Assembly (NCBI RefSeq): GCF_001049495.1
Contig: NZ_CDWI01000011.1
Location: 806,001-870,000 of the forward strand
DNA: 64,000 nt
Source: Microbacterium sp. 3J1
GTDB taxonomy: Bacteria > Actinomycetota > Actinomycetes > Actinomycetales > Microbacteriaceae
Direction of reading: 5' to 3'
The notes under the pieces are model-generated. The model saw only the letters and a list, made by a program, of their open reading frames with translations. It did no database searches and was not told where the DNA came from. The first letter of the stretch is position 1; each line of letters starts with the position of its first letter. The translations under genes were made by a program, and so were the position numbers. Below, one piece after another: positions 1 through 6,948 of the stretch.

Positions 1-279
1 GCGCAGGCCCTCGCCGCTGGCTTCCTCGGAGCAACGCTCCTCGCCGACGTCGCTTGGTCGACGGTCTTGCAGGCCGCGATCATCGCCGCATTCACCTCGC
101 TGCTGCGCCTGATCCTCGCCACCCTCCCGAACGACCCGACTCCCACCGTCGTGCTCGCTCAAGTGGACGACGGAAGTTGGCGGCTGCCGGAAGAAACCGT
201 CGGTGTCGACGTCGAGCAGGTCGCGGATCTCGCCACTCAGGAGCGCTACCCGCTGCGCCGAGACCGTCAGATCGACTAA
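1..279 (+). CDS. Phage holin, 3' part (r1t-like), cut by window edge
   Basis: The reading frame is open from base 1 and stops with TAA at 277-279; the true start lies left of the window. The visible 92 residues begin with a short hydrophobic run (about residues 4-15, AAGFLGATLLAD), then a second hydrophobic helix (about 18-41, around TVLQAAIIAAFTSLLRLIL), then a charged tail ending in RYPLRRDRQID. Two short membrane helices and a charged C-terminus fit small phage holins of the r1t type, which open the cell membrane so that the endolysin can reach the wall. The next gene starts inside its stop codon (TAATG), so the two are translationally coupled. The position next to late tail-type genes supports a lysis role. 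The family call is from overall likeness only; another small phage membrane protein is possible. Confidence 0.55.
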   Translation, partial: AQALAAGFLGATLLADVAWSTVLQAAIIAAFTSLLRLILATLPNDPTPTVVLAQVDDGSWRLPEETVGVDVEQVADLATQERYPLRRDRQID

Positions 280-737
280 TGGCGACGTTCACCTACACCG
301 GCACCTTGACCGACATCGGTCTCGGCGACCTGGACGGGTGGCTCCCCGAGATGACCGTCCGCCCGAAGGTCTCGGCCTTCGGACCAGACGGGCTGGTGTC
401 CGATGTGCGCGTGGCCGTCGCCCTCACCGGGGACACGTTCTCGATGAATCTCACCCCGTCCGCAGAGCTCACCGCGGCCGCAACCCGCACGCCGAACGTC
501 CTCTACGTCATCGAGGTCGGCCGGTACGAGCTCGCCGACGACCTCGTCAAGATCTGGCACGGGACCGAGGCGTGGGAGTTCACGGCGGTCGTCGGCGGCG
601 GCAGCATCGGCGAGATGCCCGGCGTCACACCCGAGTCGCTCGTCCCCTTCGGCTTCGGCCCACCCGATCCGGACATGCCCGGTCTCTACTACGACGCAGA
701 CACCGGGATGATGTACGGCCAAACAGGAGGTAACTGA
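279..737 (+). CDS. Phage late-gene protein of unknown function (152 aa)
   Basis: The ATG at 279 shares its A with the TAA stop of the holin-like gene. The protein begins MATFTYTGTL and looks like a small beta-rich domain (alternating hydrophobic and polar residues through about residue 110). It ends in a glycine/proline-rich tail that includes GFGPPDPDMPG and a YYDADTG segment. No catalytic motif is visible. The gene lies one base upstream of the SGNH hydrolase and carries the strong AGGAGG ribosome site for it within its last codons (725-730). That places it in the virion tail or receptor-binding cassette. A role as a baseplate or tail-fibre attachment protein is a guess from position; I do not recognise a named family. 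Confidence 0.7.
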   Translation: MATFTYTGTLTDIGLGDLDGWLPEMTVRPKVSAFGPDGLVSDVRVAVALTGDTFSMNLTPSAELTAAATRTPNVLYVIEVGRYELADDLVKIWHGTEAWEFTAVVGGGSIGEMPGVTPESLVPFGFGPPDPDMPGLYYDADTGMMYGQTGGN

Positions 738-738
738 C

Positions 739-2139
739 ATGCCGATGATGCCGATAGGGAAGCCGCAGCTCGCGTCCGACGTGACCACAGCCGGGGTAAT
801 TAGCGCGCCTGGCTCCGCGGCCGGCGCCGCGGTCGATGCGCGCTTCCAGGGCGTCGCAGCTGAGATCATCGGGGCGGACCCGACCCTCGCCGCAGCCGCG
901 GCGCTCAAGGTGGAGGAGTACGCGCCCGCGGCCGTGGCCTCGGCGCTATCCTCGGTCCTCACGCAGGGCGTCATGGCGGTGTCGTACGGCGACTCGATCA
1001 CGCAAGTCGGCGGCTACCAGCCGTACGTCACCGCCCGTCTCACCCTCGCCGCGTACGTGAACCGCGGCGTCTCCGGACGGTCGATGGCGGACGGCACCGC
1101 GAACGGCGCGGGCACGGTGACCACGGTCCTCGCCAACAACGATCACGCCGCGTACGGGCTGGTGACGATCGCGGCGGGCACGAACGACTTCCGCCTGAAC
1201 GTGCCCCTGGGGACGCTCGGCACGTGGGCGACGACACCGCTCGATCGCAACACGTTCTTCGGCGCGTACCGGACTGCGATCGACCACGTCCTCGCTCAGA
1301 ATCCGCGGGCGCGGATCGTGCTGTGCACGCCGCTCAAGCGGAACAACGCCGGCTACACGGACGAGTCGACGAACACCGCCGGGCACAAGCTCCGCGACTA
1401 CGCCCAGGCCGTCCGAGACATCGCCACGATGTACGGGCTGCCGATCTGCGATTGGTACGCCGACTCGGGGTTCAGCGAGCGCACCCTGGCCGCGCTGACC
1501 CTCGACGGCCTACACCCGAACGACGCGGGGAACGCCCGACTCGGACGATTCATGGGGGACTACCTCGCCTCCATCCTCGGCATCGTCCCGCCGAAGGTGC
1601 TCGTCTCCGACACGTTCACGCGCGGGAACGCCACGACACTCGGGAACGCAGAGTCCGGGCAGCCGTGGTTGCTGCAGACGACGACCTCGGCGACCTGGGG
1701 CATCACGGACGGGCGCGCGCACCAGATCGCGGGAACCACAGGGTTCTGCTCTGTCGACAGCGGCGCGAACGACGTGCGCGTGCGCTCGACACTGGGTGCC
1801 GTCCCGACGAGCGCGGGCGTCGGCGGCATCGCCGCCTGGGTCGGCGACGGCAGCAACGGCCTGTACCTCGTCGCCACCGCGACGTCATACGTCTTCGGCC
1901 GACGCTCCGCCGGAGTGAACACGAATCTGCAGACCCTGAACACCGCCCCGCAGGCCGGAGACGTGCTTGAGATCGTGACCGTCGGCACCGTGGTCCGGGC
2001 GCTCGTGAACGGTGTCCTCATCATCGAGCACCCGAACCTGACCGCCCCGGCGCCGACCACCAAGGTCGGCTTCTACGGATCAAATCCGACCGGCGGCCCT
2101 CGGTTCGACGACATCACCGTCTACGGACTCGCAGCCTGA
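739..2139 (+). CDS. Phage tail-associated SGNH/GDSL hydrolase with C-terminal lectin-like domain
   Basis: The 466-residue protein has three parts. Residues 1-75 are alanine-rich and low in complexity, like the N-terminal part of phage tail proteins. Residues 78-280 are an SGNH hydrolase domain: block I is YGDSIT (nucleophile Ser86), a GTND motif at 147-150 supplies Gly and Asn, and DGLHPND at 256-262 supplies Asp256 and His259. Residues 287-466 form a beta-rich domain (starting VSDTFTRGN) that resembles laminin-G/concanavalin-type sugar-binding folds. Enzymes of this fold in phage tails usually cut acetyl or other esters from surface polysaccharide; esterase activity on the host envelope is inferred. 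A strong AGGAGG at 725-730 fixes the start. A terminator follows at 2159-2192, so this ends the late operon. Confidence 0.85.
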   Translation: MPMMPIGKPQLASDVTTAGVISAPGSAAGAAVDARFQGVAAEIIGADPTLAAAAALKVEEYAPAAVASALSSVLTQGVMAVSYGDSITQVGGYQPYVTARLTLAAYVNRGVSGRSMADGTANGAGTVTTVLANNDHAAYGLVTIAAGTNDFRLNVPLGTLGTWATTPLDRNTFFGAYRTAIDHVLAQNPRARIVLCTPLKRNNAGYTDESTNTAGHKLRDYAQAVRDIATMYGLPICDWYADSGFSERTLAALTLDGLHPNDAGNARLGRFMGDYLASILGIVPPKVLVSDTFTRGNATTLGNAESGQPWLLQTTTSATWGITDGRAHQIAGTTGFCSVDSGANDVRVRSTLGAVPTSAGVGGIAAWVGDGSNGLYLVATATSYVFGRRSAGVNTNLQTLNTAPQAGDVLEIVTVGTVVRALVNGVLIIEHPNLTAPAPTTKVGFYGSNPTGGPRFDDITVYGLAA

Positions 2140-2158
2140 CTTCCCCCGCACCGCCACG

Positions 2159-2192
2159 GACCCCCACTCGCCCAGGGCGGGTGGGGGTCTTT
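2159..2192 (+). terminator. Terminator after phage late genes
   Basis: A 15-base-pair stem with one G-T pair (2159-2173 with 2175-2189, allowing a very small loop by fraying of the inner pairs) is followed by TTT. It sits 20 bases after the SGNH hydrolase stop and closes the late operon before the separately promoted TIR gene. Confidence 0.8.
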
Positions 2193-2284
2193 CGCGTGTC
2201 AGCGGTCGCTCGGGTAGAGAGTGTCCTCCGCTGAGCCAACGCCCGCCGCGCATGCAATTCCATTTGCTCCGATCATGAGGCCAC

Positions 2285-2290
2285 TATGCT
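2285..2290 (+). promoter_or_regulatory. -10 box of the TIR gene (leaderless)
   Basis: TATGCT lies six bases before the GTG at 2297, so the RNA would start at or next to the start codon. A weak -35 (TTGCTC at 2264 or a shifted form) is upstream. The gene therefore has its own promoter after the late-operon terminator, which suits expression in the lysogen. Confidence 0.55.
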
Positions 2291-2296
2291 CAGGGC

Positions 2297-3178
2297 GTGA
2301 AGAGAAAGACCGCCAACTACCGATACGTGCATTTTGATTCCGCCACCATCAAGCGGGCGGTGAGCGAGATGCAAGACATTGGCCGCGCGGAGCTGAAGGC
2401 GGTCGGTTCGACGCAGTTCACGGAGCCAGTACTCACCTTCAACATGATGTCTGTCGCTCGCTACGACGAGGAGTGGACATTCGATTCGATCGACGAGTTC
2501 CTCGCGGATCTGACGAAGGCTGGCGGTGACCCTATCTTCGAGGGCGCGACTGTATGGGTCGACTCAGCGCCGCCGCTTGCGGGAGACGGATCTGTGTTCC
2601 TCAGACTCAACCAATATCCCGAGTATGCCAAGGTCCAGGTGGAGGCTCACGAGCGGGCGTACATCGAGCGTGTGCACTCGATCTTCGGAGAAGCCGCCGC
2701 AACTCTGCGGAAGGAGCCGCCGGCGGTTCCCGAGCCTCCGACAGTCAGACCACGGATCTTCATCGGGCACGGGGGGGCGAGCACGGCATGGCACGACCTC
2801 CTGCATCATCTGAATCAGCAGCACGGGCTTGAGGTCATTGCCTACGAGACGGGGAGTCGAGCCGGGCACAGTATCCGCGACATTCTCGAGGACATGCTCG
2901 CAGAGTCGACCTTCGCGATCCTCGTGATGAGCAAGGAAGATGAGCAGGTCGCTATCGAGGGAGAGAAGCCCCGGTTCCGCGCGCGGCAGAACGTCGTTCA
3001 CGAGGCTGGGCTGTTCCAGGGGCGTCTCGGATTCTCGCGCGCGATCATCGTGAAGGAGGACGACGTCGAGATGCTCTCCAACGTTGAGGGCGTGCAGTAC
3101 GTTCCGTTCACCTCTCACATCCGCGAAACGTACGGCGAGGTGCTCGCCGCGATCCGCCGCGAGTTCGGCGCGTTCTAA
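2297..3178 (+). CDS. TIR-domain protein of CAP12/Pycsar-effector type, prophage cargo
   Basis: The protein has 293 residues. Residues 1-145 (MKRKTANYRY to about RKEPPAV) are a mixed alpha/beta region I do not recognise. After a proline-rich linker (141-152), residues 153-275 match the TIR-like fold of CAP12/Pycsar effectors and the older 'predicted nucleotide-binding' family: first strand RIFIGHGG, then GSRAGHSIRDILED with Glu198 as the candidate catalytic glutamate, strand FAILVMS, and the hallmark RARQNVVHEAGLFQGRLG (229-246) before strand AIIVKE. Relatives degrade NAD+ once triggered, killing infected cells; NADase activity here is inferred. The gene sits between the late operon and the attachment site, the usual place for lysogen-expressed cargo. 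No cyclase or partner gene is nearby, so the N-terminal half may be the sensor. Its stop overlaps the convergent gene's stop by four bases. Confidence 0.8.
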   Translation: MKRKTANYRYVHFDSATIKRAVSEMQDIGRAELKAVGSTQFTEPVLTFNMMSVARYDEEWTFDSIDEFLADLTKAGGDPIFEGATVWVDSAPPLAGDGSVFLRLNQYPEYAKVQVEAHERAYIERVHSIFGEAAATLRKEPPAVPEPPTVRPRIFIGHGGASTAWHDLLHHLNQQHGLEVIAYETGSRAGHSIRDILEDMLAESTFAILVMSKEDEQVAIEGEKPRFRARQNVVHEAGLFQGRLGFSRAIIVKEDDVEMLSNVEGVQYVPFTSHIRETYGEVLAAIRREFGAF

Positions 3179-3450
3179 GCCGATCGCACGGAGAGCACCT
3201 GCCAGCCGTCAGGCACCCTCGCCTCAAGCGCGGCCATGTCGTCGGCTTCTATCTCGCGGATCCCGTCGACGCGGCGAAACGTGCCAGTTGCTTCCATCTT
3301 CGCCTCACCCTTCAGCATCCGGACCGGGGACGACACAAGATCGAAGCCGGGTTGCCGCTGCGCGGCGAGTTGCTCGGCCACGTCCTCGAGTGTCGTCCCG
3401 ATGACGTCGGCGGTGGCGGTCTCACGGGGGCGGATCATGGCGACGAGCAT
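3175..3450 (-). CDS. Hypothetical phage protein (91 aa)
   Basis: The protein starts MLVAMIRPRE and reads as a small alpha/beta domain: a TTLEDVAEQLAAQ helix, strands around VRMLKGEAKMEATGTF, then EIEADDMAALEARVPDGWQVLSV at the end. The last segment resembles the 'length-limited helix then WQVL strand' endings common in small phage proteins, but I do not recognise a family. A TAAGCT at 3457-3462 (minus sense) six bases before the ATG suggests a leaderless mRNA. The stop TAG overlaps the TIR stop by four bases. It lies nine bases downstream of another small gene on the same strand. I am fairly sure it is coding; its function is unknown. Confidence 0.6.
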   Translation of the reverse strand: MLVAMIRPRETATADVIGTTLEDVAEQLAAQRQPGFDLVSSPVRMLKGEAKMEATGTFRRVDGIREIEADDMAALEARVPDGWQVLSVRSA

Positions 3451-3456
3451 GGCCCC

Positions 3457-3462
3457 AGCTTA
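3457..3462 (-). promoter_or_regulatory. -10 box of the 91-aa phage gene
   Basis: In minus sense this reads TAAGCT, six bases before the ATG at 3450. It lies at the end of the upstream gene, so the downstream gene may be transcribed alone as well as from upstream. Confidence 0.4.
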
Positions 3463-3765
3463 CGAGCGGTGACGGATGCCGAGCGGCGGCGTCGAGTGAT
3501 CTTTCAGCGATCGCCGGTGCGCGCCGAGAGCGAGCCACGGGTCGAGTCCGGGGAGCTCACGCAGCGCGGTGCACAGGACGCGCGTGTAGTCGTCCTCGAA
3601 GAACCCGACCCACGTCCCTACCGACTCGGTGAGAATGTCGACTCGGTCGCCGGCCGCGGCGTATAACTCGGCGATCACCGGTTCCGGATTCTTCGTGTAC
3701 CGGTTGCGGGAGCAGATCGCGTCGAGATGGATGGTGAGCATCGTCTCGCGGGAGAGTCTGGTCAT
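3460..3765 (-). CDS. Hypothetical phage protein (101 aa)
   Basis: The 101-residue frame starts MTRLSRETML. It contains a confident-looking middle (TIHLDAICSRNRYTKNPEPVI split over residues 11-30, then AELYAAAGDRVDIL, then FFEDDYTRVLCTALRELP) and a less ordered end rich in Arg and His. A second ATG at 3741 would give MLTIHLDA and is a real alternative; upstream of 3765 there is GGAGGAAGGA, though it is about eleven bases away. The amino acid composition is balanced, unlike the Arg/Pro-rich antisense frames in this window, so I take it as coding. Family unknown. It sits in the small-gene cluster between the TIR gene and the attachment site. Confidence 0.5.
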   Translation of the reverse strand: MTRLSRETMLTIHLDAICSRNRYTKNPEPVIAELYAAAGDRVDILTESVGTWVGFFEDDYTRVLCTALRELPGLDPWLALGAHRRSLKDHSTPPLGIRHRS

Positions 3766-3864
3766 GGCCGGTATGTTCCTTCCTCCGGCCGAGAGGAATC
3801 GATTCTACGTGAGCGCGCTGACGTCGAGGAGTCGGTGTCGGTGGTTCACGGCAGGATCGGAACC

Positions 3865-4101
3865 GTGACGCCTGAACGACTCCTCGCCTTTGAAGCCGCC
3901 CATCCGACACATTCGCCCGCTCGTGACGAGCTGATCCGCCGCGAGCTTGGCATCACGCCGATCCGGTACGCCGTGCTGCTGATACGCGCGGCCGAGTCCG
4001 TCGACGGGATCGCCGCTCAGCCGATCACCGCGCGCCTCGTGCGCGAGCGGGCGCAATGGCGTGCAGAGGTCCGGGAGCGGCGGACGCGGCTGGCGGCGTG
4101 A
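3865..4101 (+). CDS. DUF3263-like small phage protein (78 aa)
   Basis: Starting at the GTG at 3865, with AGGA at 3853-3856, the product begins VTPERLLAFEAAHP and continues with RDELIRRELGITPIRYAVLLIRAAES. This matches the pattern of DUF3263 proteins (a helix with 'FE', then a helix-turn-helix-like 'I..ELG.TP.RY...L' and a final Arg-rich helix), which are common in actinobacterial phages and often stand near integration functions. A DNA-binding role is likely from the helix-turn-helix-like core but unproven. GTG at 3841 is an in-frame alternative start. It is the last gene before the attachment site. Confidence 0.65.
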   Translation: MTPERLLAFEAAHPTHSPARDELIRRELGITPIRYAVLLIRAAESVDGIAAQPITARLVRERAQWRAEVRERRTRLAA

Positions 4102-4225
4102 CCTGGGCGCGTGCCCACATTTTGCCCACGCCTCCGCCCACCAGGCGCCGGAAGCCGCCGTCACTTACCAACGCTTTCGCCGCGTTATTCCGCGGCCGCG
4201 ACGTTCTGATGCGGGTCGAGGCATA

Positions 4226-4249
4226 GTTCGATTCCCCCCAGCTCCACCA
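4226..4249 (+). repeat. Prophage attachment site: 3' end of tmRNA gene (attR)
   Basis: The 24 bases hold the T-loop TTCGATT, the 3' T-stem CCCCC, the 3' acceptor strand AGCTCCA-like end and CCA, as in actinobacterial ssrA (tmRNA). The base pairs of the T-stem are not there: the five bases before the T-loop are CATAG rather than GGGGG, so this is a fragment and not a working gene. Phages that integrate into ssrA leave just such a duplicated 3' end at the far side of the prophage. The intact ssrA should therefore lie left of the window, at the other prophage end. Confidence 0.75.
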
Positions 4250-4269
4250 GGTCGCTGTCACAAGCAAAG

Positions 4270-4308
4270 AGGCCCGCCTCCCTATAATCACGAGGGAGGC
4301 GGGCCTTT
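4270..4308 (+). terminator. Strong terminator (probably the original tmRNA terminator)
   Basis: A perfect 14-base-pair stem (4270-4283 with 4293-4306) encloses a 9-base AT-rich loop and ends in TTT. It follows the tmRNA 3' fragment by 20 bases, which is where the ssrA terminator would have stood before phage integration. Confidence 0.85.
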
Positions 4309-4407
4309 GCGTGTGTGTGAGCTTTTTCTGCACCGTCGTCACGTCGGCACCGTCGCCGCCGGTATGTTGGTCACGAGGAGCCCGATGGGCACCAGGGGAG
4401 GCATCGC

Positions 4408-5265
4408 ATGTCGACGACCACCGCCCGCACGGAGTCCGGATGGATTCGCTTCTGGAACCAGGGCACCTGGTGGAAGGCGGTGCTCCTCGTCGTCGTCTAC
4501 TGGCTCGTCTACCAGGGGATCGCTCTCATCACGAGTACCGTCTTCGCCAGTTCGATCGACACGTCGGACCTGTTCGGGACGCCGCAGAGCATCTTCGTCG
4601 CGATGGCGCTCCCGATCCTTCTGGCGGGTCTTCTGCTGGTGCTGTTCATGCGGTCGGTCGGATGGCTCGGTGACTCCTTCGCGCGGCAGCCGCGCTCGGC
4701 ACGGCCGTGGATGTGGGTGGCGGTCGTGCTGGTGCTCATCCCGAACGCCATGCGACTGTTCGGCACGGAATGGTCGCAGTGGACGATCACGCAGGTTCTG
4801 ACGATCCTGTTCCTCGGCCTCTGCATCGGGTTCGCAGAAGAGCTGCTGACCCGTGGCGCGGTGGTCACGATGCTTCGCCGCGGCGGATACGGTCAGCGCG
4901 CGGTGATGGTGCTGTCTGCGTTCCTCTTCGCGATCCTGCACTCCGGCAACGCCATCACGGGCGAGGGGGGAGCGGCCGTCATCTTCACGGTCGTCTACAC
5001 CTTCGGGTTCGGTGTGCTGATGTACCTCTCGATGGTGGTCACCGGTCGTCTGATCTGGGCGATCCTCCTGCACGCCTCCACCGACCCGACCACGATGCTC
5101 GTCATCAGCGGCGTCGACGGGCACGGACACACTGTCGGACACCCGGACGGTCTCGTCTCCATCGCGGGACTGTTCAACTTCGTGTACGTCGCGTTCGCGG
5201 TCCTCGCCATCTTCCTCGTGAAGAAGCACAGCGACGCGAAGAACGTCTCATCCGGGTCCCACTGA
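4408..5265 (+). CDS. CPBP-family intramembrane metalloprotease
   Basis: The 285-residue protein has several membrane helices (about 22-45, 62-82, 101-115, 128-143, 165-178, 190-212, 216-230, 247-265). The CPBP/Abi signature is complete: EE at 144-145 followed by Arg149 (FAEELLTRG), His178 in FAILHSGN, and His222/Asp226 in LLHASTD. These residues form the metal site of glutamic/metallo-type intramembrane proteases related to Rce1. Family members process lipidated or membrane proteins, and some give immunity to bacteriocins; no partner is visible here. It is the first host gene after the prophage. Its substrate is unknown. Confidence 0.85.
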   Translation: MSTTTARTESGWIRFWNQGTWWKAVLLVVVYWLVYQGIALITSTVFASSIDTSDLFGTPQSIFVAMALPILLAGLLLVLFMRSVGWLGDSFARQPRSARPWMWVAVVLVLIPNAMRLFGTEWSQWTITQVLTILFLGLCIGFAEELLTRGAVVTMLRRGGYGQRAVMVLSAFLFAILHSGNAITGEGGAAVIFTVVYTFGFGVLMYLSMVVTGRLIWAILLHASTDPTTMLVISGVDGHGHTVGHPDGLVSIAGLFNFVYVAFAVLAIFLVKKHSDAKNVSSGSH

Positions 5266-5440
5266 AGCACTCACCCGCGTCGCGTGATAAGGATGACCGT
5301 GGAGGCGTGCAGGTAGTCGTCCCGCACGACACCGTCCTCGACGCCGTTCGGGTGACGGTGCCATCGCCTGTCTCGAGGTCAGTCCGAGGGCACCCTCACC
5401 GGTAAGGTGCCGACCGAAGGCGAGTTCTGCGGGGCCGAGG

Positions 5441-6304
5441 TCAGCGCCGTGACGGCAGAGCATCCAGTGCCTGCTGCGCCTTCTGGACAGCCTTCTCCGT
5501 CTCGCCGAGGGTCTTTGTCGCGTCCGTACGTCGGTTGTCCGCCTGCTCCGCGTCAGCTCGCGCGCGCTCCGTGTCCCGGCGCACTCCCGCGAGCTCGGCC
5601 TCGAGCTCTGCGGCGCGTGTCTCGAGCTCTCGGATGCGCGTACGCGACTCTGTCGCGGAGCGCTCGGCGCTCGTGACATCCCGCGTCGCGCGATCGTGCG
5701 CCGCTTCGGCGTCGCGCAGGGCGCGTTCGGCCTCTCGGCGTCGTCTGCGCGCCGCCACCTCGTCCGCCGGCTGTGCGGGGGCCGGCGCGGCATCCGGTGC
5801 TCCGCCTGCGACCAGGGTGTCGGCGATGTCGGAGAACGTCCCCGCGGGCTCAAGCTCTCGTACCAGACGTCCGGATGCGACGGCGGCCGCGGCCGTCTGG
5901 TCGAAGAAGGCGGCGGCGATGGTCTGCGTCACCGCCTCGAGAGTCGACGCCGTGACGGTCTCGCCGCGGGCTTTCGCCAGCTCCGCCGCGGCGGAGGCGA
6001 GCCTGCGCGTGAGGGCACGGCGATCGCGGCCGAGCTGTGCCAGAGCTCGAGCATCGAGGTCCGCCTGCGCCTCTCTGAGCTCCTCAGCCAGGTGCAGCGC
6101 CTCGCCGAGCTGAGAGGCGCGCTCCCGCGCGAACACATTCACCACCCACGCTGCGACCGAGGGCTTGCGCAGAGCGCGGATGCTCGCGGCGAGTTCCGCG
6201 TCGGATGTCTCCTTGGCGCGGGCATTCCGCGCGGCGACGAACTCGCCGAGGGGCGCGGTGTACAGCTCCGCGGCGATGCCCTCGAGAGTGGTGTCCCCGC
6301 TCAT
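5441..6304 (-). CDS. Coiled-coil protein of unknown function (287 aa)
   Basis: Residues 1-165 form an alpha-helical region (KPSVAAWVVNVFARER near residue 47 is distinctive), a Pro/Ala-rich link stands near 170-182, and residues about 185-280 are one long coiled coil with heavy Arg, Glu and Ala (for example ERALRDAEAAHDRA). No signal peptide or membrane helix is seen. Proteins of this make-up occur in Microbacteriaceae as unnamed hypotheticals. I do not know a function; the coiled coil suggests self-association or scaffolding. A TAGTGT seven bases before the ATG suggests leaderless expression. Confidence 0.7.
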   Translation of the reverse strand: MSGDTTLEGIAAELYTAPLGEFVAARNARAKETSDAELAASIRALRKPSVAAWVVNVFARERASQLGEALHLAEELREAQADLDARALAQLGRDRRALTRRLASAAAELAKARGETVTASTLEAVTQTIAAAFFDQTAAAAVASGRLVRELEPAGTFSDIADTLVAGGAPDAAPAPAQPADEVAARRRRREAERALRDAEAAHDRATRDVTSAERSATESRTRIRELETRAAELEAELAGVRRDTERARADAEQADNRRTDATKTLGETEKAVQKAQQALDALPSRR

Positions 6305-6311
6305 GCGAGCG

Positions 6312-6317
6312 ACACTA
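6312..6317 (-). promoter_or_regulatory. -10 box of the coiled-coil gene
   Basis: In minus sense this reads TAGTGT, seven bases before the ATG at 6304, giving a leaderless or near-leaderless mRNA. Confidence 0.45.
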
Positions 6318-6358
6318 CACCGCGACGTGGGCGAGAGCCGCGACGCATCGTGGGCCGA

Positions 6359-6928
6359 TCAGCTCGTCCATTCGATGAGGATGAGCCCCTGACGGGTGTC
6401 GGCGAACTTCACCCAGCCATCGCCGAACAGGTAGGTCATGCCATAGCCGTCCTCGTCGGTGCCCATCGCGAACTGCGGATTCTCGGTGATGTAGATCCCG
6501 TCGGGACCGTCCTCGCGCGTCCAGCCCTCACCGAGGAGCGAGCTCTGTGCCTGCGTCGCGTCCTCCGCACTGATCTCAGACCACCCGTACAGCTGGCCGT
6601 GGTCGGAGGCGACGGTGTAGTCCGCCCAGAAGCACAGCAGACCTTGTTCGAGGGTCACGTCGCCGATGACAAACGGCTGCTCCTCGAAGGTCCATCCCTC
6701 GTCGGTCAGCGCCTTCACCGTACCTGCGGAGACGATCGTGTCGCAGGTGGGTTCGGTCTGCGACGTAGCCGGTGCCGCGGTCTCGATCGGCGTCGCCGTG
6801 ATCGTCGGCGTCGGCCGGGGAGCGTCGGGCGTGGGGGATGCCGATTCGTCCGGGGCACCTGCGCAGGAGGCGAGTACGAGGGCGAGCATGAGCGCGCCGG
6901 CGGCGGCTGTGGTGGTGCGGAGGGTCAT
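6359..6928 (-). CDS. Secreted lipoprotein of unknown function
   Basis: An N-terminal export signal (residues 1-22) ends in the lipobox LASC, so Cys22 should be lipid-modified and the protein anchored on the outer face of the membrane. A Pro/Thr/Ser-rich spacer (about 24-60) leads to a globular domain with two cysteines (in PTCDTI and LLCFWADY) that may form a disulfide. The domain contains the repeated WT/GW segments DEGWTFEE and GEGWTRED. No known family is recognised. The start is 20 bases after the hisN stop on the same strand, so the two are probably one operon, though a functional link is not obvious. Confidence 0.75.
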   Translation of the reverse strand: MTLRTTTAAAGALMLALVLASCAGAPDESASPTPDAPRPTPTITATPIETAAPATSQTEPTCDTIVSAGTVKALTDEGWTFEEQPFVIGDVTLEQGLLCFWADYTVASDHGQLYGWSEISAEDATQAQSSLLGEGWTREDGPDGIYITENPQFAMGTDEDGYGMTYLFGDGWVKFADTRQGLILIEWTS

Positions 6929-6948
6929 CGCTGGCCTTCGTCTGGGTG

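Larger units (their letters stand above)
4102..4407 (+). other. Gene-free prophage/host junction
   Basis: No gene is seen here. From left to right the stretch holds about 120 bases of phage-side sequence with no clear signal, the tmRNA 3' fragment (4226-4249), a strong terminator (4270-4308) and the upstream region of the CPBP gene. Confidence 0.7.

Noticed and set aside
5266-5440. A possible gene or RNA between the CPBP gene and the coiled-coil gene
   Set aside because: No frame, hairpin with a T run or promoter-like pair could be supported in these 175 bases.
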